Assembly: GCA_963576475.1 (NCBI GenBank)
Contig: OY754990.1
Span: forward strand, 2,376,256 to 2,440,255
Direction of reading: 5' to 3'
Length of the DNA: 64,000 nucleotides
From: Molanna angustata
Taxonomy: Eukaryota; Arthropoda; Insecta; Trichoptera; Molannidae
In this document: in pieces, positions 61,101 to 63,479 of the stretch
Position numbering within the stretch: position 1 is the stretch's first letter
How the letters are laid out: each line of letters opens with the position of its first letter
Notes under the pieces: generated by a model
Told to the model about the DNA's origin: nothing
The model's database searches: none
The model's input: the letters and a program-made list of their open reading frames with translations, nothing else
Translations under genes and position numbers: made by a program

Positions 61101-63375
61101 AATTATGTTTTATTAATTGAAAATAAAGTAATTCTGGTTTTCTCAGCGCATAAAAATGAGACTTAAAACTAGTTAAATGGGTCAATAAACTATAAAAATG
61201 AGTCTATTAACTACAAAAATGAGTCAATAAACAATTAAAATGAATGAATGAATCGATAAACTAGAAAATCATTCAATTAAGTGTTGAAATGAGTCAATTG
61301 ATTTTTAAAGTGAGTCAATAATCTGTGAAAATGAGTCATATACTGTTAAAATAAGGCAATTAACTATTGAAATGAGTCAATTGATTATTAAAGAAAGTCA
61401 ATAATCTGTGAAATGAGTCAATAAATTATTAAAATGATTCAATAAACTATTAAAATAAGTCAATAAATAATTAGAATGAGTCAAATAATTGTTAAAATGT
61501 GTCAATAAATTATTAAAATTAGTTAATAAACTGTTAAAGTGAGTCAATAATCTAATATAATCATTCAATAAATTACTAAAATGAGTCATTTTACTGTTGA
61601 AATGAGTCATTAAACTATGAAATGAGTCAATGAACTGTTAAAATGAATTAAATAACTACTAAAATGAGTCAATAAATTATGAAAATGAGTCAATTAACTG
61701 TTAAAATGAGCCAATTAACTATTAGAATGAGTAAATAAATTATTAAAATGAGTCATTTAACTGTTAAAATGAGTCAATAAACTATAACAATGAATCAATA
61801 AACTATAACAATGAGTCTATAAAAAATTAGAATGAGTCAATAAATAATTAAAATGAATCAATCAACTGTTAAAATGAGTCAATTAACTGTTCAAATGAGT
61901 AAACAAAGTATTAAAATAAATAACACATAACTTACGGCGTGTAAGACTTTTGCTGTTCCATCTTTTCCCTGAAATCCTTGGGCAGCACCCATCCATCGTT
62001 GTTTGTGTCAATCTCCAAGAAGTTGGGACTGGATGTGAGGTCTTTGAGCTTCAAGAACATGTCAAAGTATTTGAGGATCAGCTCCACGTTGGAAGCGGAC
62101 TCTACCAACGTGTCAACCATCTGCTTACCAATTGTACCTGAAGAGATTATTTATTAATTCATGTACAGATTTATGCCATTCATATTGTACACAATAGTAG
62201 ACCATGACCTTTCCGTGTTTATTTGAAGGCAAGTACTGCCTCGAATTAGGCACTAGTTTGTTGCGCTATTGCACTTAAAAACTAATTTTGAATTCAAGAC
62301 AATTAATTATTGAATATGGAACATATATAGCCGCCATGAAGTTGGCGCGCTATTTCATTTCACTCGCATTTCGTCTGTCACTGTCACATTTGTATTTTGT
62401 TCACAGATCATATGGTAATCATCAGTAATTTTGTTTATCTTTAAAATATATGGAACTTAAAATTGGTGGTATTTTGGACAATTTTAAAATTGTAAATTAC
62501 GAAGGAGACAAGGATAATTACCAATGTAAAATTCTATGCTCTATATCTTGTGAAGGTAATTACGACACAAAGTGTGATTATTTCATTGAAAAATTCATGA
62601 GAACCAATCTCATACAAAAAAATTATCTCATTGATTTTTTATGATATAATGTAGATTTGTGTAGATTAATCTATTAAAACAAAAACTATCATACACAAAA
62701 AATACCTCTAACACAGACTTGTAACGCTCAATCAATGCGCATGGTAAAATTTATAAACCTGTGTACGATTGAAAGACGCGTGCATTGAATTGAACACGTA
62801 TTAGCAGGAACAGTTTGCGTTGCTAAACCGTATGCATTTGGAGGACACGTGCATTGAATTCAACACAAGTTTTTTAAGTGCATTAGTGCAACAAACAAGT
62901 GCCTAATTCGAGGCAGTACTTGCCTCCTAATCAACACAGAAAGGTAAATATGCGGTCTGGACGTGACAAAAGTCGTATGAAAGAAGAATAAATGCTGTTG
63001 AAATGAGATGACTAAGAAGAATTTATTATTAGACGATGTATGACAGGGTAAATAATGAGGACACAAGCAATTAATGCAGTTGAAATGAGAACTGGTTTGT
63101 GAAAATACAAGGTCGTGCTTCCTTTCAGAAAGTAATGCACACCCACACGCCAGTAGCTGGTTGCCTCACATTGCGGGGATTGCTTAGACGGTATAAACAA
63201 AGTGACATATTTACCATTGACGACGTTTCCTTCAAGCATAGACAACATCATGGTTATCATGTCCTTTTGCAGGTTCAACAGTTCCTTTAGCAGATCCACT
63301 TGGGAGGAATGCTTGGACAACTTGTCTTGCATGTGTGAGAACAGGAACAAGAAGCCACCGACAGCATCCCACAAC
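13532..63375 (-). CDS. RyR: Ryanodine receptor, C-terminal 21 exons (gene continues to the right)
   Basis: RyR is a homotetrameric Ca2+ release channel of the sarco/endoplasmic reticulum. Twenty-one exons give 3,106 nt: 1,034 codons, one leading split base and a stop, with every junction in phase. The order is a cytosolic helical region, an EF-hand pair (NNDGW and TNHDGKIDY loops), a linker, the first membrane segments, an acidic and Gly/Ser-rich loop, the S1-S4 region, S5, a pore with the GGGIGD filter, S6, and the C-terminal zinc-finger-like domain (CFICGIG ... [11 protein letters not shown]). The C terminus has [17 protein letters not shown]. Insect RyRs are about 5,100 residues, so four-fifths of the protein lies outside the window. 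Exons are GC-richer than the introns. No internal stop or frameshift was found, so the gene looks intact apart from the tandem array beside exon 20. Exon numbers below are local to this window. Confidence 0.97.
13733..13925 (+). repeat. Family F element fragment in the last RyR intron
   Basis: ATGCACATACGCAAACATT, GAGAAAAAGTTGGAATATTA and GCCTGTCATCGGCTGG match the left half of the element at 6682 and 52590. It ends about 10 bp from the start of the 58-bp array. Confidence 0.7.
13935..17124 (-). repeat. 55-copy, 58-bp array made of a RyR exon end plus splice donor
   Basis: The span is 3,190 bp, exactly 55 units of 58 bp. On the minus strand each unit runs from AAACTACATGTTC through CCCGACACTGAATACACAG to GT. 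That is the last 56 coding bases of RyR exon 20 followed by the first two bases of the intron; the next unit's AAAC completes a GTAAAC donor. The rightmost unit (17067-17124) is part of the real exon. The others have no acceptor of their own. Variation is slight: some units have ACAAGTAAAC rather than ACAGGTAAAC, some have a GTCAGG variant, and clusters at about 16081-16260 and 16890-17050 have TTATAAATTTG in place of TTATTAATTAG. Reading through the array in the exon's frame meets TAA 13 codons past the first donor. Confidence 0.97.
17069..17171 (-). CDS. RyR: RyR local exon 20 (C-terminal cytosolic domain)
   Basis: TTTCAG at 17177-17172, then [20 protein letters not shown] and [15 protein letters not shown]. 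It is 103 nt, phase 0 to phase 1. His and Asn-Leu-Ala-Asn belong to the conserved zinc-binding and C-terminal domain of RyRs. The 3' 56 bases and the donor are the founder of the adjacent 55-unit array. Confidence 0.95.
17557..19753. mobile_element. Non-autonomous hAT-superfamily element
   Basis: Both ends have the inverted repeat CAGTGTGACCGTTTT, and the flanks are a perfect 8-bp direct repeat CAAGTGAT (17549-17556 and 19754-19761). An 8-bp duplication with CAG...CTG ends is diagnostic of hAT. The subterminal regions are full of TTTTTGGTATTTT motifs. No hAT transposase is present. Without the LINE inside, the element is about 1.17 kb. Confidence 0.92.
17953..18961 (-). mobile_element. 5'-truncated LINE with RT C-terminal half, inside the hAT element
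   Basis: The flanks are a perfect 16-bp duplication GTATCGAACATTAAAT (17937-17952 and 18962-18977). The 3' end on the minus strand is a GAAGAAGAA-type tail. An open frame runs from about 18972 to 17971 (333 codons): [20 protein letters not shown], the catalytic [10 protein letters not shown], then [17 protein letters not shown], and a C-terminal [11 protein letters not shown] ... [11 protein letters not shown] region. These are hallmarks of an RTE/Jockey-like LINE RT. The frame has no stop, so the insertion looks young. The N-terminal endonuclease is missing. Confidence 0.93.
19791..20540 (+). pseudogene. Mariner transposase remnant, DD41D-like spacing
   Basis: The N terminus [20 protein letters not shown] is a helix-turn-helix DNA-binding start. 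A central part is missing (frame break near 19950-19980), then [16 protein letters not shown], a stop at about 20136, [11 protein letters not shown] and [18 protein letters not shown] further frameshift falls near 20375. Between the aspartate of QDG and that of PLDY there are 41 residues. Not functional. Confidence 0.85.
20870..25893. repeat. 5-kb degenerate satellite in a RyR intron
   Basis: About 90 imperfect units of 50-60 bp, each containing AATAACGCGAATAATAACA, CCACTTTTCTACAAAAATAA and CCCCTTTTCCAAAAA. Units differ by many indels, unlike the homogeneous 58-bp array nearby. The block ends about 50 bp from the donor of local exon 19. The minus-strand frames ([15 protein letters not shown]) are artefacts of the repeat. 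Confidence 0.92.
25942..26051 (-). CDS. RyR: RyR local exon 19 (end of S6 and C-terminal zinc site)
   Basis: TTTTAG then GTTTGATC; ends AAG|GTGAGC. It is 110 nt, phase 1 to phase 0. It encodes [20 protein letters not shown] and [17 protein letters not shown]. The CxxC pair is half of the conserved zinc site. Confidence 0.96.
26400..27520. repeat. 28-bp minisatellite in a RyR intron
   Basis: The core unit is ATAGACTTCGGGATTCAGCA + GAAAAAAT (28 bp), nearly perfect at about 26850-27410 and increasingly degenerate at both edges, where units read AAAAATGGAAACTTCTGGAT. Alternating TTCGGG-CAG and TTCTGG-CCG types point to block duplication. Confidence 0.92.
27698..27854 (-). CDS. RyR: RyR local exon 18 (pore loop and S6)
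   Basis: ATTTCAG then TGTTTC; ends CAAG|GTACGC. It is 157 nt, phase 0 to phase 1. It encodes [20 protein letters not shown] with the GGGIGD selectivity filter, an acidic [11 protein letters not shown] luminal part, and the inner helix [16 protein letters not shown]. Confidence 0.97.
27855..28678 (-). other. RyR intron, mostly unique sequence
   Basis: No array or complete mobile element is recognised. Phrases such as ATCTAAGTAGAGACAAAGTTGGGAT near 28470 are faint matches to family F. Confidence 0.5.
28679..28810 (-). CDS. RyR: RyR local exon 17 (S5)
   Basis: GTTCCAG then CTGGTT; ends ACG|GTAAGA. It is 132 nt in phase 0. It encodes [20 protein letters not shown] (S5), then [20 protein letters not shown] and DMLT. 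Confidence 0.96.
28943..29928. mobile_element. Complete family E element (about 986 bp, with a GT repeat inside)
   Basis: Inverted termini CCAACTGTCGAT lie at both ends. The left end continues into an internal hairpin (TGTCGATTTGTTC ... AACATATCGACA). A (GT)n tract lies at about 29150-29185. No ORF is present. It is a non-autonomous DNA element; other copies are at 43566, 57569 and 58794. Confidence 0.8.
30370..30926 (+). mobile_element. Truncated family D element with a LINE scrap inside
   Basis: Begins internally (GACTTCATCGAATATGTATT) and ends CTGTGCATTCGGG. About 30650-30830 interrupts it and encodes, on plus, [20 protein letters not shown], a LINE C-terminal fragment with a GAAGAAGAAGAA tail. 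Confidence 0.6.
30979..31186 (-). CDS. RyR: RyR local exon 16 (S3-S4/S5 linker region)
   Basis: GTTACAG then CATTCTG; ends CAG|GTATGA. It is 208 nt, phase 2 to phase 0. It encodes [52 protein letters not shown] and [17 protein letters not shown]. The glycine in [10 protein letters not shown] is, to my recollection, the site altered in diamide-resistant moths (G4946E in Plutella numbering). It is wild type here. Confidence 0.96.
31301..31810 (+). mobile_element. Family D element, partial, with an internal duplication
   Basis: Starts CGAATGCAGAGTCCTACC. A segment of about 110-130 bp (ATACTAACCATGTTTTCATT ... GAGACATATCT) occurs twice in tandem (about 31337-31455 and 31456-31570). The right end is missing. 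Confidence 0.7.
31891..32046 (-). CDS. RyR: RyR local exon 15
   Basis: GATTTTAG then ATCTTTCC; ends CATTT|GTAAGA. It is 156 nt, phase 2 to phase 2. It encodes [20 protein letters not shown], then [18 protein letters not shown] and an acidic [13 protein letters not shown] segment. This is the cytosolic stretch before the S3 region. Confidence 0.95.
32440..33235. repeat. Unclassified element with TTCGAA/CAATTG-rich inverted ends
   Basis: Both ends (about 32450-32590 and 33085-33230) are dense in motifs such as TCGAACAATTG and TTTTCGAAA, in roughly inverted order. The interior holds the second copy of the 4296 repeat (32697-32830) and a small palindromic MITE (32921-33051). No ORF is present. 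Confidence 0.45.
32921..33051. mobile_element. Small palindromic MITE
   Basis: CCATAGATTTTTATT at the left and AATAAAAATCTATGG at the right, with ATATACTA and ATGTAGT nearby inverted. A half copy lies at about 35748-35800. Confidence 0.65.
33354..33484 (-). CDS. RyR: RyR local exon 14
   Basis: TATCAG then GTGCCC; ends GCCAA|GTAAGG. It is 131 nt, phase 0 to phase 2. It encodes [20 protein letters not shown] and [20 protein letters not shown], a conserved cytosolic loop between membrane helices. Confidence 0.96.
33667..33824 (-). CDS. RyR: RyR local exon 13 (S2 region)
   Basis: CTCTCAG then GGGGTAG; ends AAG|GTAAAT. It is 158 nt, phase 1 to phase 0. An acidic segment ([18 protein letters not shown]) is followed by [20 protein letters not shown] and MLIAYYHLK, a membrane helix. 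Confidence 0.96.
33880..34114 (+). pseudogene. CR1-like LINE ORF2 C-terminal fragment
   Basis: In one frame the plus strand encodes [36 protein letters not shown], then after a single frameshift [17 protein letters not shown]. The GDLIE, LRGH and NRVVNxWNxLP signatures mark the extreme C terminus of CR1/L2-type LINE polyproteins. It starts only about 50 bp from the RyR exon 13 acceptor. Confidence 0.85.
34051..34948 (+). repeat. 64-bp array, 14 copies, derived from the LINE fragment
   Basis: The unit AGAGTGGTGAATACTTGGAA ... GATATTTCCTTTCAAAT is 64 bp. The first copy is contiguous with the LINE C terminus and has ACTACCC; later units have ACTGCCC. The units are otherwise almost identical. 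Each encodes [15 protein letters not shown] in the LINE frame. Confidence 0.95.
34949..36010 (-). other. RyR intron, mostly unclassified
   Basis: Contains the half MITE at about 35748-35800. Apart from it there is no ORF or array. The plus-strand sequence after the array, TGTCAGAGTGTTTCTTCCTG, may be the residual 3' UTR of the LINE. Confidence 0.4.
36014..36203. repeat. Long inverted repeat (foldback MITE)
   Basis: About 85-90 bp arms: GGGGGGCAAGTCTGGTTCGA at the left faces GGACCAGACTTGCCCCCC at the right, and CAAAACCCTCACGATT faces AATCACGAGGGTTTTG. The arms meet around 36110-36115. Confidence 0.8.
36349..36490 (-). CDS. RyR: RyR local exon 12 (acidic and Gly/Ser-rich linker)
   Basis: GTTTCAG then GTAACG; ends GATG|GTAGGT. 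It is 142 nt, phase 0 to phase 1. It encodes [26 protein letters not shown], then alternating GSGSGSGSG and a [11 protein letters not shown] tail. This loop between S1 and S2 is poorly conserved in sequence and disordered in RyRs. Confidence 0.93.
36530..36985. repeat. Degenerate about 32-bp minisatellite
   Basis: Units of TAGATAAAATAATACATGG + ACGAAATTACACG, alternating with CAAAAGTACACACAAATGAA. About 13 units, beginning within about 50 bp of the RyR exon 12 acceptor. Confidence 0.85.
37612..37764 (-). CDS. RyR: RyR local exon 11 (S1 region)
   Basis: TTTACAG then GTCACT; ends AAG|GTACTT. It is 153 nt in phase 0. It encodes [39 protein letters not shown] and [12 protein letters not shown]. 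The residue in INFML matches the position that I recall as I4790 in diamide-sensitive Lepidoptera and methionine in other insects. Confidence 0.96.
37892..38275 (-). mobile_element. LINE C-terminal fragment with an ATTG tail
   Basis: The minus strand encodes RLRWLGH-type sequence, then [32 protein letters not shown] and [19 protein letters not shown], ending HDGL-stop. This is homologous to the C terminus of the LINE at 17971. It ends in an ATTGATTGATTG-type tail (plus 37892-37919). Confidence 0.85.
38352..38812 (-). mobile_element. LINE RT C-terminal fragment (5' truncated)
   Basis: The minus strand encodes [37 protein letters not shown] and [19 protein letters not shown], the thumb and C-terminal region of an RT. 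It ends in a GAAGAAGAAG-type tail. A TAA repeat abuts its upstream end, where the Dong-like element begins. Confidence 0.8.
38814..40636 (+). mobile_element. Dong/R4-like retrotransposon, 5' truncated, in a TAA repeat
   Basis: TAATAATAATAATAATAATA precedes it and an ATAATAATAATAATAATA tract follows (40611-40636). This is the target preference known for Dong and R4-clade elements. The single ORF has a C-terminal restriction-like endonuclease rather than an N-terminal APE domain. The 3' UTR is about 100 bp. Confidence 0.88.
38835..40508 (+). CDS. Dong/R4-like ORF: RT half, zinc knuckle and restriction-like endonuclease
   Basis: 557 codons without a stop. The start is the first ATG after truncation and not the native one. 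RT motifs: [20 protein letters not shown] (about residues 14-33), [11 protein letters not shown] with the catalytic MDD (about 58-68), and the YLGI and [11 protein letters not shown] thumb-region motifs. A zinc knuckle [18 protein letters not shown] follows at about 355-375. Next comes the endonuclease with a PD...E-type core, RPDITLID, then YLIEISIP, at about 450-480. These elements reverse-transcribe at a nicked TAA target. The complete frame argues for a recent insertion. Confidence 0.9.
   Translation: MIKSKQINIKTGIFQGDSLSALWFCISLNPLSKMLNKSKLGYKITTHNLNTNPIKINHLLYMDDLKLYGKNNDELKQLIYKTERFSNDIKMKFGIDKCNTCSIVRGKPKEHTGSTLKDTNEIIRAMDEDEFYKYLGILQNPSIKDKKIKETTKNEYLKRLNILLKTQLNGKNMTKAINTYAIPVLTYTFGIIKWTNTELDDLNIKLRTTSSKHRIHHEHSAIERFTLPREEGGRGLIDIKNLHHTQINNLRQYFYTKRNSPIHNEIINIDHTYSPLTLNDNERNLEITTHDAKIETWKNKTLHGIHPSHLQQQHIDKALSNNWLKHSDLYAETEGFIIAIQDKIIKTKNYTKHIIKDNTITNDTCRKCKLQKETIEHITGGCSTLAPTEYTIRHDNICKHIYLELAHKHKLIETHPKWYQYTPPAVTENDNYKLYWNRDIITDRTNLHNRPDITLIDKIHKHTYLIEISIPNTANLQKKHLEKIDKYIPLAEQIKSQWKQEKVTIVPIILSSTGIIPKTLQKNIDILKLPPYVITNIQKTTIINTCTIVRKFLQVPL
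40637..42230 (-). mobile_element. Jockey/CR1-like LINE, 5' part replaced by another LINE
   Basis: On the minus strand the ORF 42224-40992 is followed by a 3' UTR with AATAAA (CAATAAAAGTATTTTA) and a TTA tail (the TAA repeat 40611-40636). Residues from about 67 onwards are jockey/CR1-like: [26 protein letters not shown], the catalytic [24 protein letters not shown], and a C-terminal [17 protein letters not shown]. The first about 66 residues ([17 protein letters not shown] ... [13 protein letters not shown]) are an RTE-like segment that normally follows, not precedes, RT motif D. The ORF is therefore a chimera of two LINE families. Confidence 0.85.
42310..42403 (-). CDS. RyR: RyR local exon 10 (Ala/Gln/Glu-rich helix)
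   Basis: TTTACAG then AGGTGAAG; ends AAG|GTAAAT. It is 94 nt, phase 2 to phase 0. It encodes [20 protein letters not shown] and [11 protein letters not shown], a charged helix of the divergent loop between the first membrane helices and S1. Confidence 0.94.
42520..43170. repeat. About 31-bp minisatellite in a RyR intron
   Basis: Units of TTTTATGAGTATAAAACATT + ACATATGAATG with variants; about 20 copies, degenerate. Confidence 0.88.
43355..43504 (-). CDS. RyR: RyR local exon 9 (acidic linker)
   Basis: TGTCCAG then GATTAAGG; ends CTGGG|GTAAGA. It is 150 nt, phase 2 to phase 2. It encodes [33 protein letters not shown] and [12 protein letters not shown]. The loop is disordered and divergent, as in other RyRs. 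Confidence 0.93.
43566..44365. mobile_element. Family E element, right end lost
   Basis: Starts CCAACTGTCGATTTGTTC and follows the copy at 28943 through the GT tract and the TTGAATTTAGTGACGACATC phrase. The terminal CGACAGTTGG is missing. Confidence 0.75.
44488..44584 (-). CDS. RyR: RyR local exon 8
   Basis: GTTTCCAG then GTCCTAC; ends GGACA|GTAAGTA. It is 97 nt, phase 1 to phase 2. It encodes [20 protein letters not shown] and [12 protein letters not shown]. It joins exon 7 in phase whichever of two donors is used there. Confidence 0.9.
44711..45450. repeat. 113-114-bp tandem array, about 6.5 copies
   Basis: The unit contains TTTCACTGGTCCACTAATAA, AGCAATGTACATTGTCTG, ACATTGTGTAGACTGTATAA and CTCTCTATCAACCAATAAAT. 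Units differ by CATGGAG versus CTGGTG. It lies in the RyR intron 5' of exon 8. Confidence 0.93.
45451..46790 (-). other. RyR intron, mostly unclassified
   Basis: A three-copy direct repeat of about 31 bp (CTCTCCACTACCAACTATGG) lies at about 45980-46070. The rest has no recognisable ORF. The phrase GAGTTTAGTGTTGGCCACAA near 46613 is shared with 7498. Confidence 0.45.
46790..47700 (+). mobile_element. RTE-like LINE fragment with an intact C-terminal ORF
   Basis: The ORF 46819-47565 (248 codons) encodes [20 protein letters not shown] (catalytic YADD), [34 protein letters not shown], a thumb, and the C-terminal [26 protein letters not shown] region. A second frame continues to [22 protein letters not shown] sequence, ending with a GTATGTATGTA tail near 47690. 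A relative is at 55699-56255 (minus). The 5' end is truncated. Confidence 0.9.
47700..48590 (-). other. RyR intron, unclassified
   Basis: A two- to three-copy phrase ATAAATCTACTTTGTAGACC / CTGTTTTT occurs at 46740-46760 and 47690-47800, flanking the LINE. Beyond it no feature is recognised. Confidence 0.4.
48590..50420. repeat. 54-bp minisatellite, about 34 copies
   Basis: The unit is TCACATAGTTCATAAATGAG, then GTTCACCATCACACCTAAAG, then CGCCAAATAACATC, 54 bp. Because 54 is a multiple of 3, minus-strand frames stay open (294 codons of an 18-residue repeat). Units near 50100-50400 are more degenerate, and GGGGAACC-type units (about 50 bp) alternate in the right half. Confidence 0.95.
50660..51322. 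mobile_element. Uninterrupted family D element (about 660 bp)
   Basis: The left CCGAAAGCACAGTCCTAGGT and the right GATCGGACTCTGCATTCGG are inverted relative to each other. It matches the copies at 10752, 30370 and 31301 along its length. A 71-codon minus-strand frame (50910-51125) is shared only because the copies are related. No transposase is present. Confidence 0.8.
51562..51683 (-). CDS. RyR: RyR local exon 7 (first membrane segments, end)
   Basis: TTTCAG then GTACATC; 122 nt if the strong donor CAAA|GTAAGG is used, phase 2 to phase 1. It encodes [34 protein letters not shown] and SSINKQ. A second in-phase donor (ATGG|GTCAGT, about 32 bases earlier in the gene) would remove [11 protein letters not shown] and join RMG directly to PTKHLP. 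I cannot tell which is used. Confidence 0.85.
51915..52600 (+). repeat. 31-bp array seeded from a family F transposon end
   Basis: The unit GCATATACGCAAACATTGGA + TTTTTATATTT (31 bp) is repeated about 10 times, split by the LINE at 51976-52310. It runs into the family F element at about 52590, whose own terminus is this sequence. The 31-bp period makes frames on the plus strand overlap as artefacts ([20 protein letters not shown]). Confidence 0.9.
51976..52310 (+). mobile_element. 5'-truncated LINE tail (RNase H-side C terminus) in a minisatellite
   Basis: The plus strand encodes [35 protein letters not shown] and [15 protein letters not shown], the zinc-knuckle C terminus of an R1/Jockey-like LINE. 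It ends in an A tract and is flanked by the duplicated target AACATTGTATTTTT (51962-51975 and 52311-52324). Confidence 0.85.
52590..53480. mobile_element. Family F palindromic DNA element
   Basis: AACATCTCAATAGAGATGAA at the left mirrors AATATCCCAACTTTGTCTCT at the right, with GTCATCGGCTGG against CAGCCGATGAC inside. The interior has AGATGGCGTTACAAAAAGG in both orientations (about 52905 and 53195). No ORF of note. Confidence 0.7.
53904..54107 (-). CDS. RyR: RyR local exon 6 (first C-terminal membrane helix)
   Basis: TATTCCAG then AGCTGCG; ends ATCAG|GTGATT. It is 204 nt, phase 2 to phase 2. It encodes [39 protein letters not shown], then [19 protein letters not shown] and AVIIR, a long aromatic-rich membrane segment. 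Confidence 0.97.
54235..54570. repeat. About 28-bp minisatellite
   Basis: Units of AAATGTATGTATTTTGTTTT + TATTACTA; about 11 copies with variants. It begins about 130 bp upstream of RyR exon 6 in gene terms. Confidence 0.85.
54821..55023 (-). CDS. RyR: RyR local exon 5
   Basis: TTTTCAG then GAATCT; ends GAAAG|GTTTCA (a weaker donor). It is 203 nt, phase 0 to phase 2. It encodes [40 protein letters not shown] and an acidic [10 protein letters not shown] end. Confidence 0.96.
55287..55635. mobile_element. Foldback structure with a tRNA-like core (SINE family C)
   Basis: Two inverted copies of about 115 bp (GCAAGTGGCGAGTTTATTGC ... CCCAGAGAAGCATTATTTGC against its reverse complement) flank 55433-55503. 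That core looks like a tRNA head: CGTGGCACAGTTGG (A box), GGTTCGATTCC (B box). It is best read as one SINE with a tRNA head and a second, headless copy in inverted orientation. Confidence 0.75.
55699..56255 (-). mobile_element. RTE-like LINE C-terminal fragment, same family as 46790
   Basis: The minus strand encodes [39 protein letters not shown] and [14 protein letters not shown]. The tail is GTATGTATG on the minus strand. The family B SINE at 56259 abuts its upstream side. Confidence 0.88.
56259..56503 (+). mobile_element. tRNA-Thr-like SINE (family B) with a 76-base A tract
   Basis: GATGGGTCGGTGGCAGAGCG, CTAGTAATCC around the anticodon position, and GTTCGAATCCTGCCTCGACC make an almost complete tRNA-like head. 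The body and an uninterrupted A run at 56428-56503 follow. The long pure A tail suggests a recent insertion. Confidence 0.9.
56511..56574. repeat. Perfect 28-bp hairpin after the poly(A)
   Basis: ATTGTTTTATGGCAGGAAAC + ATAATGAA is followed 8 bases later by its exact reverse complement. Nothing in the SINE explains it. Confidence 0.9.
56929..57294. repeat. 76-bp tandem array, about 5 copies
   Basis: The unit begins TGAATTTACTGAGATATGAA and ends GACGTCTCAATCAAGTA. Copies are near-identical. It lies about 80 bp from the donor of RyR exon 4. Confidence 0.95.
57373..57529 (-). CDS. RyR: RyR local exon 4
   Basis: TTTCTAG then ATTGGCA; ends AAG|GTACAT. It is 157 nt, phase 2 to phase 0. It encodes [20 protein letters not shown] and [20 protein letters not shown], then [12 protein letters not shown]. 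This stretch is highly conserved across RyRs. Confidence 0.97.
57642..57873 (-). mobile_element. tRNA-derived SINE (family A)
   Basis: The minus strand reads CGGCCTTCGTGGCTCAGTTG, GGTTCAATTCCCAGTGGAG and a TAAATAAATAAA-like tail. It lies inside the older family E element. Confidence 0.88.
58003..58173 (+). repeat. GT microsatellite, about 170 bp
   Basis: A (GT)n tract with GTGC and GAGG interruptions. It is the expanded internal tract of the family E element, compared with about 35 bp in the copy at 28943. Confidence 0.97.
58371..58592 (+). mobile_element. tRNA-derived SINE (family A), best-preserved copy
   Basis: CGGCCTTCGTGGCTCAGTTG, CCCGGGTTCGATTCCCGG, GGAGACACAG, body and an AATAAA-like tail. 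The flanks share AAAAGCTA as a probable target duplication inside the family E element. Confidence 0.9.
58794..59816. mobile_element. Complete family E element nested in another copy
   Basis: CCAACTGTCGAT starts it and ATCGACAGTTGG ends it (1,023 bp). It is very close in sequence to 28943-29928. The host copy resumes at 59817 with a related phrase (ACATTATAGTAGTACATCTC). Confidence 0.8.
60140..60425 (-). mobile_element. LINE C-terminal fragment with a GAA tail
   Basis: The minus strand encodes [39 protein letters not shown] and [20 protein letters not shown]. A GAAGAAGAAG tail follows (plus about 60150-60162). Confidence 0.85.
60713..60874 (-). CDS. RyR: RyR local exon 3 (second EF-hand)
   Basis: TTTTCAG then AGAAGAA; ends CCAAG|GTAAAT. 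It is 162 nt, phase 2 to phase 2. It encodes [20 protein letters not shown] (EF-hand loop with D, D and E-like positions), then [20 protein letters not shown] and [14 protein letters not shown]. Confidence 0.97.
61150..61915. repeat. About 20-21-bp degenerate minisatellite
   Basis: Units of AAAATGAGTCAATAAACTAT; about 36 copies with frequent substitutions, ending within about 20 bp of the RyR exon 2 donor. It vaguely resembles the 3' array at 13020 (AATGAGTCGTTGAA), but the units differ in length. Confidence 0.9.
61936..62137 (-). CDS. RyR: RyR local exon 2 (first EF-hand)
   Basis: TCTTCAG then GTACAATT; ends ACGCC|GTAAGT. It is 202 nt, phase 1 to phase 2. It encodes [40 protein letters not shown] and the EF-hand [18 protein letters not shown]. 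Confidence 0.97.
62205..62953. mobile_element. Element with about 85-bp terminal inverted repeats and one small ORF
   Basis: The left CAAGTACTGCCTCGAATTAG faces the right CTAATTCGAGGCAGTACTTG. The inverted arms extend through TTTGTTGC...TGCACTTAAAAA to GAATTCAA. It is about 750 bp in the intron between RyR exons 1 and 2. Superfamily not determined; non-autonomous unless the ORF matters. Confidence 0.75.
62450..62644 (+). CDS. Small ORF inside the inverted-repeat element (unknown)
   Basis: 64 codons from [20 protein letters not shown] to [14 protein letters not shown], with four cysteines ([17 protein letters not shown]). I do not recognise the family. It could be a captured host exon fragment or a remnant of a zinc-finger-like transposon protein. 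Only the centred position within the inverted repeats suggests it is more than chance. Confidence 0.3.
   Translation: MELKIGGILDNFKIVNYEGDKDNYQCKILCSISCEGNYDTKCDYFIEKFMRTNLIQKNYLIDFL
62975..63100 (+). mobile_element. Short LINE scrap (46790 family)
   Basis: AGAAGAATAAATGCTGTTGA and ACGATGTATGACAGGGTAAA match the AVEMRxLRRI...MYDRVRNED region of the LINE at 46790. It is heavily eroded. Confidence 0.65.
63215..63375 (-). CDS. RyR: RyR local exon 1 (first in the window)
   Basis: ATTTCAG then GTTGTGG; ends AATG|GTAAAT. It is 161 nt, entering with the last base of a split codon and leaving in phase 1. It encodes [39 protein letters not shown] and [15 protein letters not shown]. The upstream exons lie beyond base 64000. 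Confidence 0.97.
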
Positions 63376-63411
63376 CTGAAATATAACACAATTAATTGTA
63401 TAATTAACATA

Positions 63412-63479
63412 TCTCAATGTATGGAAGTGACAGTTGCCAGTCACGTGACTGTCACAACTGTCACTTCCATACATTGAGT
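63412..63479. repeat. 68-bp near-perfect palindrome beside RyR exon 1
   Basis: CTCAATGTATGGAAGTGACA + GTTG is matched exactly by its reverse complement, around a self-complementary CAGTCACGTGACTG centre. It lies 37 bp upstream of the exon 1 acceptor in gene terms. Confidence 0.92.
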
